Origin: Nocardioides sediminis | GTDB taxonomy: Bacteria; Actinomycetota; Actinomycetes; Propionibacteriales; Nocardioidaceae | Length of the DNA: 64,000 nt | Direction of reading: 5' to 3' | NCBI RefSeq assembly: GCF_003047295.1 | Contig: NZ_PZYZ01000004.1 | Location: forward strand, 124,001 to 188,000 | In this document: piece by piece, positions 23,268-31,500 of the stretch | How positions within the stretch are numbered: position 1 is the first letter of the stretch | Layout: each line of letters begins with the position of its first letter | Program-made: the position numbers and the translations under genes | The notes under the pieces: model-generated | The model's input: only the letters and a program-made list of their open reading frames with translations | Told to the model about the DNA's origin: nothing | The model's database searches: none

Positions 23268-24845
23268 TCAGCGCGGGACGCGCACCAGCAGCCGCCCGTG
23301 CACGCAGGACATCCGCAGCTCGCGACCGGCGCCGATGGAGTCGCCGTCGAGCTGCCGGGGCGTGTCCGTCGAGGCGCGGAGGACGACGCGTTGGCCGGTC
23401 ATCCGGTTGATCAGCTCGTCGGTCTTGGTCGCCCGCGACAGCACCCGGAGCGCGAGCGGGATCCAGGAGACGAACCGCTGCGGGTGCAGGATCACCACGT
23501 CGAGCAGGCCGTCGTCGATGGCCGCGTCGGGGAGCAGCGGCATGCCGGCCTGGAGGTGACCGACGTTGCCCACCACGACGGTGCGCGCCCGGTGGACGGT
23601 GGGCTCCTCGTCGTCGATCTGGATCTCGACCTTGACCGCCGGGAACATCAGCGACCGCAGGCCGGAGACGACGTACGCCAGCCAGCCCACCCTGGCCTTG
23701 ATCTCGTCGTTGACGCCCTCCATGAGTGCGGCGTCGAAGCCCATGCCGGCCATCACCATGAAGTGGGTGTCCTCGATACCGTCGCCGCTGACGTCGACGA
23801 GGTCGATGGCCCGGTCCTGGCCGTTGAGGGCCACGTCGATGGCCGAGCGGATGTAGAGCGGGATGCCCAGGTTGCGGGCCAGCAGGTTGCCGGTGCCGGC
23901 GGGGATGATGCCGACCGGGATGCCGGTGCCGGCCAGCTCGGCGCACACCTCGCGCACCGTGCCGTCGCCGCCGCAGACGAGCACGAGGTCGGCTCCCTCG
24001 ACCGCGGCCTTCTCCGCCATCCCGGTGCCCGGGTCCTCGATGGTGGTGTACTGCCAGGTCGGCTCGGACCACCCGGACTCCAGCGCCATGGAGCTGACGA
24101 TCGAGCGGAACTGGCCCACGTCCTCGACCTTGATCGGGTTGAGGATCACCGCCAGCCGGCGCTGGCTGCCGAAGACCTCGGGCAGCGGCTCCTCCTTGAC
24201 CGCGTGCGGGCGCGGCAGCGGGTTGAGGAAGGCGATGAAGAACAGCGTCACGGACAGGCCCAGCAGCGAGCCGCCGATGGCGTCGGTGGGGTAGTGGCGT
24301 CCGAGCAGCACCCGGTCGGCCCAGGTGACGACGACGAGCAGCACGCACCCGGCGTACGCCCACCGGCGCAGGCCCGAACGGCGGACGAGCATCAGGGCCA
24401 GCACCGCGAGGACCGCCGCGAACGCCGTCACCGACGACGCGTGCCCGGACGGGAACGACTTGGTCTCCAGGAAGTCCGCCGACGCCTGCCACTCCGGGCG
24501 GGACCGCGCGAGGTTGAGCTTGACCACGGTCGTGATGAGCGACGTGGTGAGCATGACGAGCACGGTGAACAGCGCGGCCCGTCGGTGCTTGTTCCAGAAG
24601 AGCGCGGCGGCCAGCAGCACCGTCAGGATGGTCATGCCGATGGTGCTGAAGGTGTGCTCGACGACGCTGAGGAACCCCAGCAGCACGTCGTGGTCGTCGG
24701 CCCAGTCCTCCGCGTCGCGGCCCCACCTGTCGAGGCCGTCGAGCGGGGAGCGGTCCTGCTGGGCGACCATCCAGGCGATCACGGCGAAGGCGATCCCGAG
24801 GCCTCCGGCCCAGAGCAGGGTCACGTGGCGGGGGCGGTCGAGCAC
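23268..24845 (-). CDS. PAP2 phosphatase / diacylglycerol kinase-like fusion protein
   Basis: 525 residues from GTG 24845. The N-terminal ~210 residues hold about six membrane helices and the full acid-phosphatase triad: K-L-N-L-A-R-S-R-P (109-117), P-S-G-H (132-135) and R-H-Y-P-T-D (183-188). After a short linker, residues about 228-525 form a lipid/DAG kinase catalytic domain with G-G-D-G-T (292-296) and P-A-G-T-G-N (315-320). One protein thus pairs a lipid-phosphate phosphatase with a lipid kinase, suggesting turnover of undecaprenyl or phosphatidate-type lipids at the membrane. Confidence 0.9.
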   Translation of the reverse strand: MLDRPRHVTLLWAGGLGIAFAVIAWMVAQQDRSPLDGLDRWGRDAEDWADDHDVLLGFLSVVEHTFSTIGMTILTVLLAAALFWNKHRRAALFTVLVMLTTSLITTVVKLNLARSRPEWQASADFLETKSFPSGHASSVTAFAAVLAVLALMLVRRSGLRRWAYAGCVLLVVVTWADRVLLGRHYPTDAIGGSLLGLSVTLFFIAFLNPLPRPHAVKEEPLPEVFGSQRRLAVILNPIKVEDVGQFRSIVSSMALESGWSEPTWQYTTIEDPGTGMAEKAAVEGADLVLVCGGDGTVREVCAELAGTGIPVGIIPAGTGNLLARNLGIPLYIRSAIDVALNGQDRAIDLVDVSGDGIEDTHFMVMAGMGFDAALMEGVNDEIKARVGWLAYVVSGLRSLMFPAVKVEIQIDDEEPTVHRARTVVVGNVGHLQAGMPLLPDAAIDDGLLDVVILHPQRFVSWIPLALRVLSRATKTDELINRMTGQRVVLRASTDTPRQLDGDSIGAGRELRMSCVHGRLLVRVPR

Positions 24846-24852
24846 GGGCGCC

Positions 24853-24858
24853 AGTATG
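24853..24858 (-). promoter_or_regulatory. -10 box for leaderless PAP2-kinase gene
   Basis: CATACT on the minus strand lies 7 bases from the GTG at 24845, supporting that start. Confidence 0.4.
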
Positions 24859-24942
24859 CAGGGTGGCCTCCCGATAGCCTTGCATCGTGATCCCACCCCA
24901 CGACCAGCCTCGCTGCGCTCCCCTCGCCGCAGGGACCCCGGC

Positions 24943-26217
24943 ATGATCGACCCCCGCCTGCTCCGAGACGACCCCGACCGCGTGCGCGCCGCCCAGGCCA
25001 AGCGCGGCCTCTCCGCCGACGTCGTGGACCGCGCGCTCTCCGCCGACGAGGCCCGCCGCAGCGCCATCACGGCGTACGAGCAGAAGCGCGCCGAGCAGAA
25101 GGCGATCGGCAAGCAGGTCGCACAGGCGCAGGGCGAGGAGAAGCAGGCGCTGCTCGCGCAGGTCAAGGACCTCGCCGCGGCCGTCAAGGAGCTCGAGGCC
25201 ACGCAGAACGCCGCCGAGCAGGAGTGGGACGACGCGCTGCGCTCCATCCCCAACGTCGCCGCCGACGAGGCGCCGGCCGGTGGCGAGGACGACTTCGCGA
25301 CGATCGAGCACGTCGGTACGCCGCGCGAGTTCGACTTCGAGCCCCGCGACCACATCGAGCTCGGCAGGATGCTCGGCGCGATCGACCTCGAGCGCGGCGC
25401 CAAGGTCTCGGGCTCGCGGTTCTACTTCCTCACCGGCATCGGTGCGCGCCTCGAGCTCGCGCTGGTCAGCATGGCGATGGACCAGGCGCGCGAGGCCGGC
25501 TTCACGCAGGTGATCGCGCCGTCGCTGGTCAAGCCGCGCGCGATGGAGGGCACCGGCTTCCTCGGCCAGGCCGCCGACGACGTCTACCGCATCGAGGGCG
25601 AGGAGATGTACCTCGTCGGCACCAGCGAGGTCGCCATGGCGGCGTACCACTCCGACGAGATCCTCGACGGCGACTCGCTGCCGCTGCGCTACGCGGCGTT
25701 CAGCCCGTGCTTCCGCAAGGAGGCCGGCTCGCACGGCAAGGACACCAAGGGCATCATCCGGGTCCACTGGTTCGACAAGGTCGAGATGTTCGTCTACACG
25801 ACGCTCGAGGAGTCCTACGCCGAGCACGAGCGGCTGCTCGCCTGGGAGAAGGAGTTCCTCGACAAGCTCGGCCTCGCCTACCGCGTCATCGACGTGGCCG
25901 CCGGCGACCTCGGCCTCTCGGCGATCCGCAAGTTCGACTGCGAGGTGTGGATACCCACCCAGGGCAAGTACCGCGAGCTGACCTCGACGTCCAACTGCAC
26001 CGACTTCCAGACGCGCCGCCTCGACACCCGCCAGCGGACGGCGGACGGCACCAGGCCGGTCGCCACCCTCAACGGCACGCTCACCGCGATCACCCGCACC
26101 ATCGTGGCGATCCTTGAGACCCACCAGAACGCCGACGGGTCGGTGACCGTCCCCGAGGCGCTCCGGCCCTACCTGGGCGGCCTCGAGGTCCTGGAGCCCC
26201 TGGAGCGCACCGCGTGA
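24943..26217 (+). CDS. serS: Serine--tRNA ligase
   Basis: 424 residues from ATG 24943 (AGGGA nine bases upstream); the longer frame is antisense to the kinase gene. It begins M-I-D-P-x-L-L-R-D-D-P, has the charged coiled-coil tRNA arm (about 30-105), the motif 2 loop [14 protein letters not shown] and motif 3 [13 protein letters not shown]. It charges tRNA-Ser; one of its substrates, tRNA-Ser(CGA), is encoded at 42.8 kb. Two HAD phosphatase genes follow in overlapping order. Confidence 0.97.
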   Translation: MIDPRLLRDDPDRVRAAQAKRGLSADVVDRALSADEARRSAITAYEQKRAEQKAIGKQVAQAQGEEKQALLAQVKDLAAAVKELEATQNAAEQEWDDALRSIPNVAADEAPAGGEDDFATIEHVGTPREFDFEPRDHIELGRMLGAIDLERGAKVSGSRFYFLTGIGARLELALVSMAMDQAREAGFTQVIAPSLVKPRAMEGTGFLGQAADDVYRIEGEEMYLVGTSEVAMAAYHSDEILDGDSLPLRYAAFSPCFRKEAGSHGKDTKGIIRVHWFDKVEMFVYTTLEESYAEHERLLAWEKEFLDKLGLAYRVIDVAAGDLGLSAIRKFDCEVWIPTQGKYRELTSTSNCTDFQTRRLDTRQRTADGTRPVATLNGTLTAITRTIVAILETHQNADGSVTVPEALRPYLGGLEVLEPLERTA

Positions 26218-27053
26218 GCGACTGGCAGCCCAAGCTCGTCGCGCTCGACATCGACGGCACCCTGCTCGCCTGGGTCGAGGGGTCGGGGCAGACCTACGAG
26301 CGGATCGCGCCCGCCCTGTACGACGCCGTCCAGGCCGCCCGGGACGCCGGCGCGCACATCGTGCTCGCCAGCGGGCGCTCGCCGCACGGCATGACCCGGG
26401 TCGCGGACCTCCTCGACATCCACGACGGGCGGCGGGACCCGCTGTGGGTCGTGGCGTCCAACGGCGCCGTGGTCTTCCGCTACCCGCCCGTCGACGTCGT
26501 CCACGAGGTGACCTTCGACGCCGCCCCGGCCGTGGCCGCCGTGCTGGAGCACCACCCCAACGCCCTCGTCGCGGTCGAGGAGCGCGGCCGCGGCTACAAG
26601 GTCAACCGGCACTTCCCCGACGGCGAGCTCTCCGGCGAGATGATCATCACCGACCTCGACGACATCGTCGGCGAGCCGGTCAGCCGTGTGATCATCCGCG
26701 ACCCCGACGCCACCGCCGAGGACTTCGTGGGCCTCGCCGAGAAGCTGGGCCTGCACTCCATCGGCTACGTCGTCGGCTGGACCGCCTGGCTCGACCTCTC
26801 CCCGCAGGGCGTCCACAAGGCATCCGGCCTCCAGCACGTCGCCGCCGAGCTCGGCGTGGAGGCGAGCGACGTGCTGGCCATCGGGGACGGCCGCAACGAC
26901 ATCGAGATGCTCCGCTGGGCCGGCCGCGGCGTGGCCATGGGGCAGGCCGTGGAGGAGGTCCGCGAGGTCGCCGACCACGTCACCGGCACGGTGTACGACG
27001 ACGGGGCCGCCACCGAGCTCGGCCGGTGGTTCCCCAACGGTGCCCGAGGTTGA
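26214..27053 (+). CDS. HAD-family hydrolase (Cof-type)
   Basis: 279 residues. GTG overlaps the serS stop by four bases. The DxD nucleophile motif is A-L-D-I-D-G-T (Asp12, Asp14), motif II is the S-G-R of L-A-S-G-R-S-P, and motif IV is G-D-G-R-N-D. It belongs to the Cof-like subfamily with a C2 cap, which dephosphorylates sugar phosphates or nucleotides. The serS-HAD-HAD linkage occurs in many actinobacteria, but the link to tRNA charging is unexplained. Confidence 0.88.
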   Translation: MSDWQPKLVALDIDGTLLAWVEGSGQTYERIAPALYDAVQAARDAGAHIVLASGRSPHGMTRVADLLDIHDGRRDPLWVVASNGAVVFRYPPVDVVHEVTFDAAPAVAAVLEHHPNALVAVEERGRGYKVNRHFPDGELSGEMIITDLDDIVGEPVSRVIIRDPDATAEDFVGLAEKLGLHSIGYVVGWTAWLDLSPQGVHKASGLQHVAAELGVEASDVLAIGDGRNDIEMLRWAGRGVAMGQAVEEVREVADHVTGTVYDDGAATELGRWFPNGARG

Positions 27054-27861
27054 CGTGAGACCCCGCCTGGTCGCCACCGACCTCGACGGCACCCTGCTCC
27101 ACACCGACGGCACGGTCACCGAACGGACCCGCGCGGTCCTCACGGCGCTGGACGAGCTCGGCGTACCCGTCGTCTTCACCACCGGCCGCCCGATCCGCTG
27201 GATGGAGCAGCTGTGGGAGGAGGTCGGCGGCCACGGCCTGGCGATCTGCAGCAACGGCGGGATCGTGTACGACGTCGCGCGCCGCGAGGTCCGCACCGCG
27301 CGCACCATCCCGGTCGAGGTGCTGCTTGCCGTCGGCGCCGCGATCCGCGACGCGGTCCCGGGCTCGGTCTTCGCCCTGGAGAAGACCGGCGGCTTCGCCC
27401 GCGAGCACGACTTCATGCCGCGCCTCAAGGTCAATGCCACCTCCGACGTCCCCACCGGGGACCTGGAGGAGATCGCCGACGACACGGTGGTCAAGCTGCT
27501 CGCCCGGCACGAGGACGTCGGTCCCGAGGACTACTGGCGGCGGGTCGAGGAAGCCGTGGGCGCGCAGGTGGTGTCCACCTGGTCCTCGGTCGGCACCCTC
27601 GTCGAGATCAGCGCGGCCGGGGTCACCAAGGCGTCCACCCTGGCGACGCTCGCCGCCGAGCTGGGGGCCGGCCCGGACGAGGTGATCGCCTTCGGCGACA
27701 TGCCCAACGACCTGCCGCTGCTGGAGTGGGCGGGGACGTCGTACGCCATGGCCAACGCCCACCAGACCGTCATCGACCTGGCCGACCACACCGCCCCGCG
27801 CAACGACGAGGACGGCGTCGCCGCCGTGCTCAGCCGGGTGTTCGACCTCTCGATAGGGTGA
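27040..27861 (+). CDS. HAD-family hydrolase (Cof-type), second copy
   Basis: 273 residues from GTG 27040, overlapping the previous gene by 14 bases. Motif I is A-T-D-L-D-G-T (Asp14, Asp16), then T-T-G-R, K-A-S-T-L and F-G-D-M-P-N-D. It is a paralogue-like neighbour of the preceding gene, also with a C2 cap. The third gene of the serS operon. Substrate unknown. Confidence 0.88.
   Translation: MPEVDVRPRLVATDLDGTLLHTDGTVTERTRAVLTALDELGVPVVFTTGRPIRWMEQLWEEVGGHGLAICSNGGIVYDVARREVRTARTIPVEVLLAVGAAIRDAVPGSVFALEKTGGFAREHDFMPRLKVNATSDVPTGDLEEIADDTVVKLLARHEDVGPEDYWRRVEEAVGAQVVSTWSSVGTLVEISAAGVTKASTLATLAAELGAGPDEVIAFGDMPNDLPLLEWAGTSYAMANAHQTVIDLADHTAPRNDEDGVAAVLSRVFDLSIG
27854..27859 (+). promoter_or_regulatory. 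-10 box for leaderless NTR-like gene
   Basis: TAGGGT lies 7 bases before ATG 27867, overlapping the end of the second HAD gene. Confidence 0.45.
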
Positions 27862-27866
27862 CGCGC

Positions 27867-28451
27867 ATGTCCTTCCGCCTCCCGTCCGTGCTGCGCGCCC
27901 TGCTGGCCGGCATGCTCGTGGTCGGCGGCCTCGTGCTCGCCGTGCAGGCTCCGGCCGCCGCGTGCACCTGCCAGCCCGCCGACGCCGAGCGGCAGACGTC
28001 GCGGGCGGACGCGGTGTTCATCGGGACCGTCGACGGGGTCACCCAGGTCGACCAGCAGCTCGAGATCGCGGTCACCGCGACCCGGTCCTACAAGGGGACG
28101 GTGGACCGGAGCACGACGGTCACCACGGCCCGCCAGACCACCGCCTGCGGCATCGGCGAGCCCGAGCAGGGCGCCGACTACCTCTTCATCGTCCGCGGCG
28201 ACGCCCCGCCGTACGTCGCCAACAGCTGCGACGGCACCGGCCGCCTCGACCCCGACCGGGTCGCGCAGGTCGAGGGCATCCTCGGCGCCGGCCAGGCGGT
28301 CGAGCCGCCCCCGCCGCCCACCGCCACCCTCACGAGGGTCGAGGACTCGCCGCCCGCGTCGATGGCGCGGATGGCCGCGCCGGGCGGCGCGCTGGTCATC
28401 GTCGGCCTGCTCGGCCTCGTCGTGGTCGGACGGCTGGGTCGCCGGGCGTGA
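27867..28451 (+). CDS. Exported membrane-anchored protein with NTR/TIMP-like domain
   Basis: 194 residues. A signal peptide ends at A-A-A before Cys33-Thr-Cys35, and the mature domain starts with C-T-C-Q-P-A-D followed by A-D-A-V-F-I-G-T-V, as in netrin/TIMP-like exported actinobacterial proteins. Two later cysteines (T-A-C-G, N-S-C-D) could pair with the first two. A Pro-rich linker leads to one C-terminal membrane helix (about 172-190) and an R-R tail. It is probably displayed on the outer face of the membrane; partner unknown. Confidence 0.7.
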   Translation: MSFRLPSVLRALLAGMLVVGGLVLAVQAPAAACTCQPADAERQTSRADAVFIGTVDGVTQVDQQLEIAVTATRSYKGTVDRSTTVTTARQTTACGIGEPEQGADYLFIVRGDAPPYVANSCDGTGRLDPDRVAQVEGILGAGQAVEPPPPPTATLTRVEDSPPASMARMAAPGGALVIVGLLGLVVVGRLGRRA

Positions 28452-28660
28452 CCACGCTCGCCCGGCTGCTCCTCGTCGTCCCGGCGGTCGCCGCGTGGCT
28501 CGTGCTCACGGCCGGTTCGGCGTCCGCGCTGGACCAGGGCCTGACCCACGACCAGTGGCGCACCGGGCGGCTCGTCCTCGGCGTCGTCGGGCTGACGTTC
28601 CTGGCGTTCCTCGCCTACCGCGCGCTCCGCGGCCGGCTCGGCCGCCGGGGCGACCGCTAG
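28448..28660 (+). CDS. Small two-helix membrane protein
   Basis: 70 residues; GTG overlaps the previous stop (GTGA), so the two genes are co-translated. Hydrophobic segments lie at about 5-26 and 44-60, with a basic C-terminus (R-G-R-L-G-R-R-G-D-R). No family is recognised. Linkage suggests it works with the NTR-like protein. Confidence 0.55.
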   Translation: MTTLARLLLVVPAVAAWLVLTAGSASALDQGLTHDQWRTGRLVLGVVGLTFLAFLAYRALRGRLGRRGDR

Positions 28661-28754
28661 GACTGCGCACGGCGTCGGCAGCTCGTGCGTCAACGGGGCT
28701 CGTCGAGCGTGGGCTCCGCGCTCCCGAGCGCGAGCTGCCCGCGTCGTGCTCGCC

Positions 28755-29405
28755 TCAGAGGTACATCCCGCCCGACTCGCCGGGGGCGGGAGGCTCGGGC
28801 GTCGGCGCGCCGGGAGCGGCCTGCGCCTGGGCCGGGCCGTGACCCTCGACGTGCATCCCGGGCGGCAGGGCGCGGCGCATCTGCTCGAGCTGGCCGCGGG
28901 CGGCCATCTGCTGGGCGTAGATCGCCGTCTGGATGCCGTGGAACAGGCCCTCCAGCCAGCCGACCAGCTGCGCCTGGGCGATCCGGAGCTCGCCCTCGGA
29001 CGGCGTGCCCTCCTCGGTGAAGGGGAGCGAGAGCCGCTCCAGCTCCTCGACCAGCTCGGGCGCCAGACCGGCCTCCAGCTCCTTGATGGACGCGTGGTGG
29101 ATGTCCTTGAGGCGGTTGCGGCTGGCCTCGTCGAGCGGGGCCGCCTTCACCTCCTCGAGGAGCTGGCGGATCATCGAGCCGATGCGCATCACCTTGGCGG
29201 GCTGCTCGACCAGCTCGGTGATGTGGCGCTGGCCCTCGTCGTCCGAGTCGTCCCCGTCCGCCTCCTCGCGCGTGGGCAGGGCGCTGACCGGGATGGTCCC
29301 GACCGGTCGCCCGTCGGGACCGACCACCACGACCTGCTCCTCGGCGTGCTCGCCGCCGGAGCCGTCCGGCCCGGGCGTCTGCGGGGTGCCCTGCTGCTCG
29401 CTCAT
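28755..29405 (-). CDS. bpa: Bacterial proteasome activator (Bpa/PafE type)
   Basis: 216 residues from ATG 29405. The central region H-I-T-E-L-V-E-Q-P-A-K-V-M-R-I-G, L-D-E-A-S-R-N-R-L and Q-L-V-G-W-L-E-G-L-F-H-G-I-Q-T-A is the conserved four-helix core of Bpa, which forms a dodecameric ring that opens the 20S proteasome without ATP. The last residues, G-G-M-Y-L, resemble the G-Q-Y-L docking tail of the mycobacterial protein. It implies that this organism has a 20S proteasome. The start is leaderless. Confidence 0.92.
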   Translation of the reverse strand: MSEQQGTPQTPGPDGSGGEHAEEQVVVVGPDGRPVGTIPVSALPTREEADGDDSDDEGQRHITELVEQPAKVMRIGSMIRQLLEEVKAAPLDEASRNRLKDIHHASIKELEAGLAPELVEELERLSLPFTEEGTPSEGELRIAQAQLVGWLEGLFHGIQTAIYAQQMAARGQLEQMRRALPPGMHVEGHGPAQAQAAPGAPTPEPPAPGESGGMYL

Positions 29406-29412
29406 GCCCGCC

Positions 29413-29418
29413 ACCCTA
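29413..29418 (-). promoter_or_regulatory. -10 box for leaderless bpa
   Basis: TAGGGT on the minus strand lies 7 bases from the ATG at 29405. Confidence 0.5.
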
Positions 29419-29459
29419 GTCGCGCGGCCTGACGCCCCCGCCAGGGTGGCGTGGCCGGG

Positions 29460-30428
29460 TCAGAGCGTCAGCACGATCTTCCCGATGTGGTCGCTGGACT
29501 CCATCAGCGCGTGCGCGGCCGCCACGTCCTCGAGCGGCATCGTCGTGTGCACGATCGGCCGCACCGTGCCGTCGGCGACGAGCGGCCAGACGTTGTCGAC
29601 CACGGAGGCGCAGATGGCGGCCTTGTCGGCCAGCGGCCGCGAGCGCAGCGAGGTGGCGATGACGGCACCGCGCTTGCGCAGCAGCGCGTTGATGTCGAGC
29701 TCGCCCTTGGACCCGCCCTGCATCCCGATGATCACCAGCCGGCCCTCGGTGGCCAGGGCGTCGACGTTGCGGCCGAGGTACTTCGCCCCCATGTTGTCGA
29801 GGATGACGTCGGCGCCGCCGTCGGCCTTCAGGACCTCGGCGAAGTCCTCCTCGCGGTAGTTGATGGTCACGTCGGCGCCCAGCTCCGCGCAGGCGGCGAG
29901 CTTGGCGGCGCTGCCGGCCGTGGCGAACACCTTCGCGGACAGCGCGCTGGCGAGCTGGATCGCCATGGTGCCGATCCCGCCGGACCCGCCGTGCACGAGG
30001 AAGCGCTCGCCCGGCTGGAGGCCGGCGACCATGAAGACGTTGGACCACACCGTGCAGGCGACCTCGGGCAGCGCGGCGGCCTCGACGAGCGAGACCCCCG
30101 CCGGCACCGGCATGACCTGCCCGACCGGCACCACGACGTACGACGCGTAACCGCCGCCGGCGAGCAGCGCGCACACCTCGTCGCCGACCGCCCACCCCTC
30201 GACGCCCTCCCCGAGGGCCGCGACGGTGCCGCTGCACTCCAGGCCGATCACCTCCGAGGCGCCCGGCGGCGGCGGGTAGAAGCCCTGCCGCTGGAGGGTG
30301 TCGGCCCGGTTGACCGCCGTCGCAGCAACGGCGACGAGCACCTCACCGGGACCGGGGGTCGGGTCGGGCAGCTCGCCCACGGACAGGACCTCGGGACCTC
30401 CGGTGGAGGAGGCGATCACGGCACGCAT
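29460..30428 (-). CDS. NAD(P)H quinone oxidoreductase, PIG3-type MDR family
   Basis: 322 residues. It has the MDR layout without zinc ligands: N-terminal GroES-like domain with A-A-T-A-V-N-R-A-D-T-L-Q-R-Q-G-F-Y-P-P-P-P-G-A, and the NADPH-binding motif G-G-S-G-G-I-G-T-M-A-I-Q-L-A. The P-P-P-P-G-A-S loop is typical of the PIG3/QOR subgroup, which reduces quinones with NADPH. Cytosolic, single gene. Confidence 0.88.
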   Translation of the reverse strand: MRAVIASSTGGPEVLSVGELPDPTPGPGEVLVAVAATAVNRADTLQRQGFYPPPPGASEVIGLECSGTVAALGEGVEGWAVGDEVCALLAGGGYASYVVVPVGQVMPVPAGVSLVEAAALPEVACTVWSNVFMVAGLQPGERFLVHGGSGGIGTMAIQLASALSAKVFATAGSAAKLAACAELGADVTINYREEDFAEVLKADGGADVILDNMGAKYLGRNVDALATEGRLVIIGMQGGSKGELDINALLRKRGAVIATSLRSRPLADKAAICASVVDNVWPLVADGTVRPIVHTTMPLEDVAAAHALMESSDHIGKIVLTL

Positions 30429-30458
30429 GGGTCCACCCTGCCAGCCCCGCGGCGAACT

Positions 30459-30782
30459 TCAGTCCTCGAACTCCTCGTCGCTGTGGTCCACCTCGGAGTC
30501 GTCGGGGACCTCGTCGTTGATGTCGTCGGGGTCGGGGGCGCCGGCCGGACGCTCCCACCGCTCGGCCAGGCCCTGGGCGAGCGCCGCGAGCCGCTCGGTC
30601 TCCTCGGGGTCGGCGTCCCGGGCGCCGACGGCCACGCCCAGGAGGTAGGCGGTGATGGGGGCGGACGTCTTCTGCACGTTCCTCGCCGACGTGCGCGCCA
30701 GGTCGAGGACCAGGCCCTCGTCGACCTCGGTCTCGACGTCGAGCACGTCGCACAGCTCATCGATCCAGTCGTGGAGGTTCAC
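30459..30782 (-). CDS. DUF6457-type protein
   Basis: 107 residues from GTG 30782 (V-N-L-H-D-W-I-D-E-L); a longer frame would add 12 residues. Conserved helical block: L-V-L-D-L-A-R-x-x-A-R-N-V-Q-K-T-S-A-P-I-T-A-Y-L-L-G. The C-terminus is very acidic. In actinobacteria this family often lies beside or is fused to MobA, and here a MobA-like gene lies directly on its far side on the same strand. A role in molybdenum-cofactor handling is inferred from that linkage. Confidence 0.75.
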   Translation of the reverse strand: MNLHDWIDELCDVLDVETEVDEGLVLDLARTSARNVQKTSAPITAYLLGVAVGARDADPEETERLAALAQGLAERWERPAGAPDPDDINDEVPDDSEVDHSDEEFED

Positions 30783-30858
30783 CCGATCAATCTCCACCCG
30801 CAGGGATGGGGCGTGCAAGTACCTCGCGTCGTGTCAGCGAGGTGTCACCGACTCCCTG

Positions 30859-31446
30859 TCAGCCCTGCAGGTCGCGCCAGTCGGCCCAGGTGTCCACGTC
30901 GCGCGACTCCGCCCCGTCGGCCGGGACGTCGGCCAGGTCGAGGGGCGCGAGGAGCGCGCGCAGGGACATCCCGTGCTGGTGCTCGAGGTCGGGTCGCACG
31001 GCCGCGAGGCGGTCCGCCGACAGGACCCCGGCCAGCTGGCGCCGTCCGTCGCCGTCCACCAGGAAGGCGCCGTCCCTCGCGGACCCGCCGGTCGCGGCCT
31101 CCCGCAGGCGCCTCATCGTGGACGCCGTGACGTGCGGCATGTCGACGGCCAGCACGCCCACGAGCGTCGGCGTCCGCAGCAGCGCGTCGACGCCGGTGAG
31201 CAGCCCGGCGACCGGACCGCCGCGGGGCGGGTCCTCCCGGGTGAAGGTCACCGGCCGCGCGGTGCGCACCGTCGGGGGACCGACCACGACCACCTCGTCG
31301 GCGTCCACGAACGCGTCGATCGACCACTCCAGCAGCGTCCGCCCGCCGAGCTCGAGCCCGGCCTTGTCGATGCCGTCCATGCGGGCCGCCGTGCCGCCGG
31401 CCAGCACGATCCCGCAGAAGCCGCCGGCGCCCAGGTCCTGTGCCAT
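30859..31446 (-). CDS. mobA: Molybdenum cofactor guanylyltransferase-like protein
   Basis: 195 residues from ATG 31446. The nucleotidyltransferase signature I-V-L-A-G-G-T-A-A-R-M-D-G-I-D-K-A lies at 13-29, followed by the G-P-V-A-G-L-L loop and V-L-A-V-D-M-P-H-V with the metal-binding Asp. This is the MobA pattern (attachment of GMP to molybdopterin), though related NTP transferases share it. It is shorter than E. coli MobA by a few residues only. The DUF6457 gene follows after 76 bases. Confidence 0.75.
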   Translation of the reverse strand: MAQDLGAGGFCGIVLAGGTAARMDGIDKAGLELGGRTLLEWSIDAFVDADEVVVVGPPTVRTARPVTFTREDPPRGGPVAGLLTGVDALLRTPTLVGVLAVDMPHVTASTMRRLREAATGGSARDGAFLVDGDGRRQLAGVLSADRLAAVRPDLEHQHGMSLRALLAPLDLADVPADGAESRDVDTWADWRDLQG

Positions 31447-31487
31447 GGGGGCAGTCTCCCAGCGGGCACCCGCGCCCCCATCGCCTG

Positions 31488-31493
31488 TAGCCT
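31488..31493 (+). promoter_or_regulatory. -10 box for leaderless membrane-protein gene
   Basis: TAGCCT lies 7 bases before GTG 31501. Confidence 0.45.
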
Positions 31494-31500
31494 TCGGGCC

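Noticed and set aside
23233..26124. Very long open frame on the minus strand (about 960 codons)
   Set aside because: It is a G+C artefact running antisense through serS and in another frame of the PAP2-kinase gene; it is rich in Arg/Gly/Ala/Pro with no recognisable motif.
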